The notes beneath the pieces were generated by a model. That model searched no databases, was not told the DNA's origin, and worked only from the letters and a program-made list of their open reading frames with translations. Made by a program: the position numbers and the translations under genes. A DNA stretch of 33,754 nt, from the NCBI GenBank assembly GCA_015521735.1, contig WANQ01000021.1:1-33754 (forward strand), written 5' to 3'. This document shows positions 31,665-33,754 of this stretch, piece by piece. Source of the DNA: Pyrodictiaceae archaeon. GTDB taxonomy: Archaea > Thermoproteota > Thermoprotei_A > Sulfolobales > WANQ01. Numbering within the stretch: the first letter of the stretch is position 1; each line of letters starts with the position of its first letter.

Positions 31665-33632
31665 TTAGATCCCTAAGAGGATTGCTATTAGGTTTACTAA
31701 GTATCCAACAGTAAATGCAAGTGGAATTATAGTGAAGAATATAGCAAGAGCAGTTTTAAGTCCTCGTTCCTTAATCATTACAGAGAACTGGGCTATACAT
31801 GGTACAAACAATGTTATTGTAACCATGGATACAAGTACTTGCCTTTCATTAAGTACCCCGGAGAGTCGAAGATCAAAGAATCCTGCAGCACCATAGTCTC
31901 TTCTAAAGAATCCATAGAGAAATGCTACTGCTGCCTCCTTAGGTAATCCTATCCATGTAGTAGGTATGGAGAGTATGGATATTATAATATCGAATACACC
32001 TGTAATCCTTCCTAGCCATATAAGTATGCTAGCAAGAATAAATAATGGTAGTACTTCTTTAATATACCACTCAAGTCTTACTAAAGTTTTCATTAACACA
32101 TTCTCCATTAGCGGAGGTCTAAGAGGTGGAAGCTCCATTATGAAATGTGATTTCTCGCCTGGAATTATTTTAGATGCTATGTATGCAACTGTTAATAGTA
32201 CTGAAAGTACTACTAAAGACCAAATAACCAGTGCTTTAAAACTTGGTAGTAATCCTAGAATTACACCGAGTTGAGCAGAACAGGGGATTCCTAGAGCAAG
32301 CATTAATGTGGCTAGTACTTTTTCTTTCTTGGTTTCTAAGGTTCTAGTAGTTACTGTAGCCATGGTATCGCATCCTGTTCCTAGGACGAGTGGTATTACT
32401 GCTTTACCGCTTAGACCTATTTTCTTTAATATTCTGTCTATGAACAATGCTAATCTAGGCAAGTATCCTGAATCCTCTATTATTGAGAATGCTATAAAGA
32501 AGAATGTAACTATAGGTAGTATGATGGCAAATGCATACTTTATTCCTAGAGTTACAATACCATATTCTCCACCTATAAGTTCGTAGACTAATGGATTTTG
32601 TATGTATGTAGTTAAGAAGTTATTTATCCAAGGATTTAGTATTCCTTCAAAAACCTCTCCTTCAAGAAAGTCAACGACTATTTGAGCTCCTAATACTCCA
32701 ACGAATAGATAGAGAAGCGTTAGTACTGCTATTAAAACTAGAGACCCAGTTAACGGGTTTATGAGGAATTCATCTAACCTACTTAAACCCCTACCACCGT
32801 TCTCCTCGACTATAATTGCATCTCTTAGTATTTCATCAGCAAACTTCTTAACACTATATTGAATTGTATATTGAAGCCCTAAGCTTTCTCTATTAACTTC
32901 GTTAAGAACTTTTAATATAGTATCTTTCTTAGGTTCCTTCCTTAATACATCGTTAATAATCTCAGAATCCTGTAATGCCAAGAGAATAGATATTATCCTC
33001 TTAGACACTGGATAGTCTTTTTCTAAAAGTTTTTCAATGTTATTAAGGATAGCCTCTACGTCACTACTAAATACTAGAACTCTCTTCTTAGGCTGTTTTG
33101 GCGTTGTTAATAAGTACTTTATGGTTTTCTTGAGTTCCTCTACACCAACCCCCTTAGTGGCTATAGTTGGTACTACTGGTATACCGAGTCTTCTACTTAT
33201 TACGTCGTAGTCTATTCTATAACCTAGTTTCTCTATTTCGTCTACAGCATTAACTACTAAAACAACGTTGTATCCTGCTTCAATGAGTAATAGGGTCATC
33301 CACAACATTTTATCAAGATTTATAGCATTGACTACATGAACAACAACATCTGGTTTTAAATCAAAGAGTACTCTTCGAGCTATCCTCTCATCCTCTGTTA
33401 CCGTAAAAAGTGAATGCATTCCTGGAGTATCTACAATCTCAATATCAAGGTCATCTATCCTAAGACGCCCAACACTTATGTCCACAGTTGTTCCAGGATA
33501 ATTAGAAATCCATGCATATTTTCCAGTCAATCTATAAAATAATGCACTCTTCCCAACATTAGGGCCTCCAACTAGTGCAACAACATATTTTCCTTTAACA
33601 CCACGTTTTTGAAATCCCCCATGACAACTCAT
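31665..33632 (-). CDS. feoB: ferrous iron transport protein FeoB
   Basis: A 655-residue FeoB: cytosolic GTPase domain (about 15-180) with G1 GGPNVGKS (22-29), G3 DTPG (68-71), G4 NAVD (128-131), a helical spacer to about 290, then the membrane permease with two Gate motifs containing CxxxA/C patterns (LVLGTGCDTMA, ALGIPCSAQLG, TLFVPCIAQFS). Imports Fe(II), suited to an anaerobe. ATG 33632 has GAGGG (33640-33644). First gene of an operon with the zinc-ribbon and DtxR-FeoA genes; no separate feoA is present. Confidence 0.96.
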   Translation of the reverse strand: MSCHGGFQKRGVKGKYVVALVGGPNVGKSALFYRLTGKYAWISNYPGTTVDISVGRLRIDDLDIEIVDTPGMHSLFTVTEDERIARRVLFDLKPDVVVHVVNAINLDKMLWMTLLLIEAGYNVVLVVNAVDEIEKLGYRIDYDVISRRLGIPVVPTIATKGVGVEELKKTIKYLLTTPKQPKKRVLVFSSDVEAILNNIEKLLEKDYPVSKRIISILLALQDSEIINDVLRKEPKKDTILKVLNEVNRESLGLQYTIQYSVKKFADEILRDAIIVEENGGRGLSRLDEFLINPLTGSLVLIAVLTLLYLFVGVLGAQIVVDFLEGEVFEGILNPWINNFLTTYIQNPLVYELIGGEYGIVTLGIKYAFAIILPIVTFFFIAFSIIEDSGYLPRLALFIDRILKKIGLSGKAVIPLVLGTGCDTMATVTTRTLETKKEKVLATLMLALGIPCSAQLGVILGLLPSFKALVIWSLVVLSVLLTVAYIASKIIPGEKSHFIMELPPLRPPLMENVLMKTLVRLEWYIKEVLPLFILASILIWLGRITGVFDIIISILSIPTTWIGLPKEAAVAFLYGFFRRDYGAAGFFDLRLSGVLNERQVLVSMVTITLFVPCIAQFSVMIKERGLKTALAIFFTIIPLAFTVGYLVNLIAILLGI

Positions 33633-33673
33633 AGAGTGACCCTCTTGATTCTTCTATTTTTCCATCATAGCTT

Positions 33674-33685
33674 AACTATATAACC
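33674..33685 (-). promoter_or_regulatory. feoB promoter (TATA)
   Basis: Minus-strand GGTTATATAGTT predicts transcription from about 33655, a leader of about 23 nt before ATG 33632. Confidence 0.6.
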
Positions 33686-33712
33686 TTCTCAAGATCTTTA
33701 ATTCTTCCCATA

Positions 33713-33736
33713 GGATACTGTATTAGTACGGTATCC
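33713..33736. repeat. 24-bp near-perfect palindrome upstream of feoB
   Basis: Arms GGATACTGTA (33713-33722) and TACGGTATCC (33727-33736) around TTAG; nine of ten positions pair. It lies about 30-50 bp upstream of the feoB TATA, at a place suited to an operator or activator site, but could also belong to a neighbouring gene beyond the window. Confidence 0.5.
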
Positions 33737-33754
33737 CTGCTTATAGTTTATACT

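Noticed and set aside
1-33754. CRISPR arrays, insertion sequences or replication origin
   Set aside because: No regularly spaced repeats, transposase motifs, terminal inverted repeats or origin-binding-box clusters were seen on reading.

Overview
The window reads as chromosomal DNA of an anaerobic, AT-rich hyperthermophilic crenarchaeon (Thermoproteota, probably Desulfurococcales or a close relative; the genus cannot be fixed from sequence alone). Supporting signs are tightly overlapping genes with many TTG and GTG starts, archaeal TATA boxes (e.g. 4711-4720, 7286-7295, 18334-18343), an archaeal GHMP-type shikimate kinase, a GC-rich tRNA in an AT-rich background, a C/D-box guide RNA, and oxygen-sensitive systems (glycyl-radical enzyme, ferrous iron uptake).

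Layout. 22-3729 (+): a five-gene unit with a YeeE/YedE sulfur-compound permease, TusA, a SelD-like (selenophosphate synthetase superfamily) enzyme, acylphosphatase and a Cx5R phosphatase. 3741-4592 (-): FTR1 iron permease. 4777-7145 (+): a YjjI-like glycyl-radical enzyme overlapping its radical-SAM activase. 7326-8435 (+): an M24-fold protein with a degraded metal site. 8436-8840 (-) and 8967-10778 (+): a NikR-like regulator divergent from a P1B metal ATPase, followed by a ferritin-like protein (10830-11303). 11345-12238 (-): EamA transporter. 12409-12464 (-): a C/D-box sRNA. 12595-14376 (-): S9 peptidase. 14594-15586 (+): archaeal ATPase. 15624-18222 (-): HExxH protein, nucleotidyltransferase and a poly-proline protein.

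18375-28852 (+) is a complete, overlapping operon for aromatic amino acid synthesis: split transketolase (E4P supply), DAHP synthase, AroB, AroD, AroE, shikimate kinase, AroA, AroC, chorismate mutase, aminotransferase and prephenate dehydrogenase. The shikimate kinase frame is broken at a T7 run, and its missing C-terminus is readable in the next frame.

28853-29489 is gene-poor. 29490-30146 (-) carries a retropepsin-like aspartic protease and a DUF5678-like partner. 30350-30428 (-) is tRNA-Gly(CCC) with C33 instead of U33. 30863-33632 (-) is a ferrous iron operon: FeoB, a 55-residue zinc-ribbon protein that is easily missed, and a DtxR-FeoA regulator with a shortened HTH.

Metal handling recurs (FTR1, NikR/P1B ATPase, ferritin-like, Feo). 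The least-described parts are the permease-TusA-SelD-like relay, the YjjI-type radical enzyme, and the protease/DUF5678 pair.
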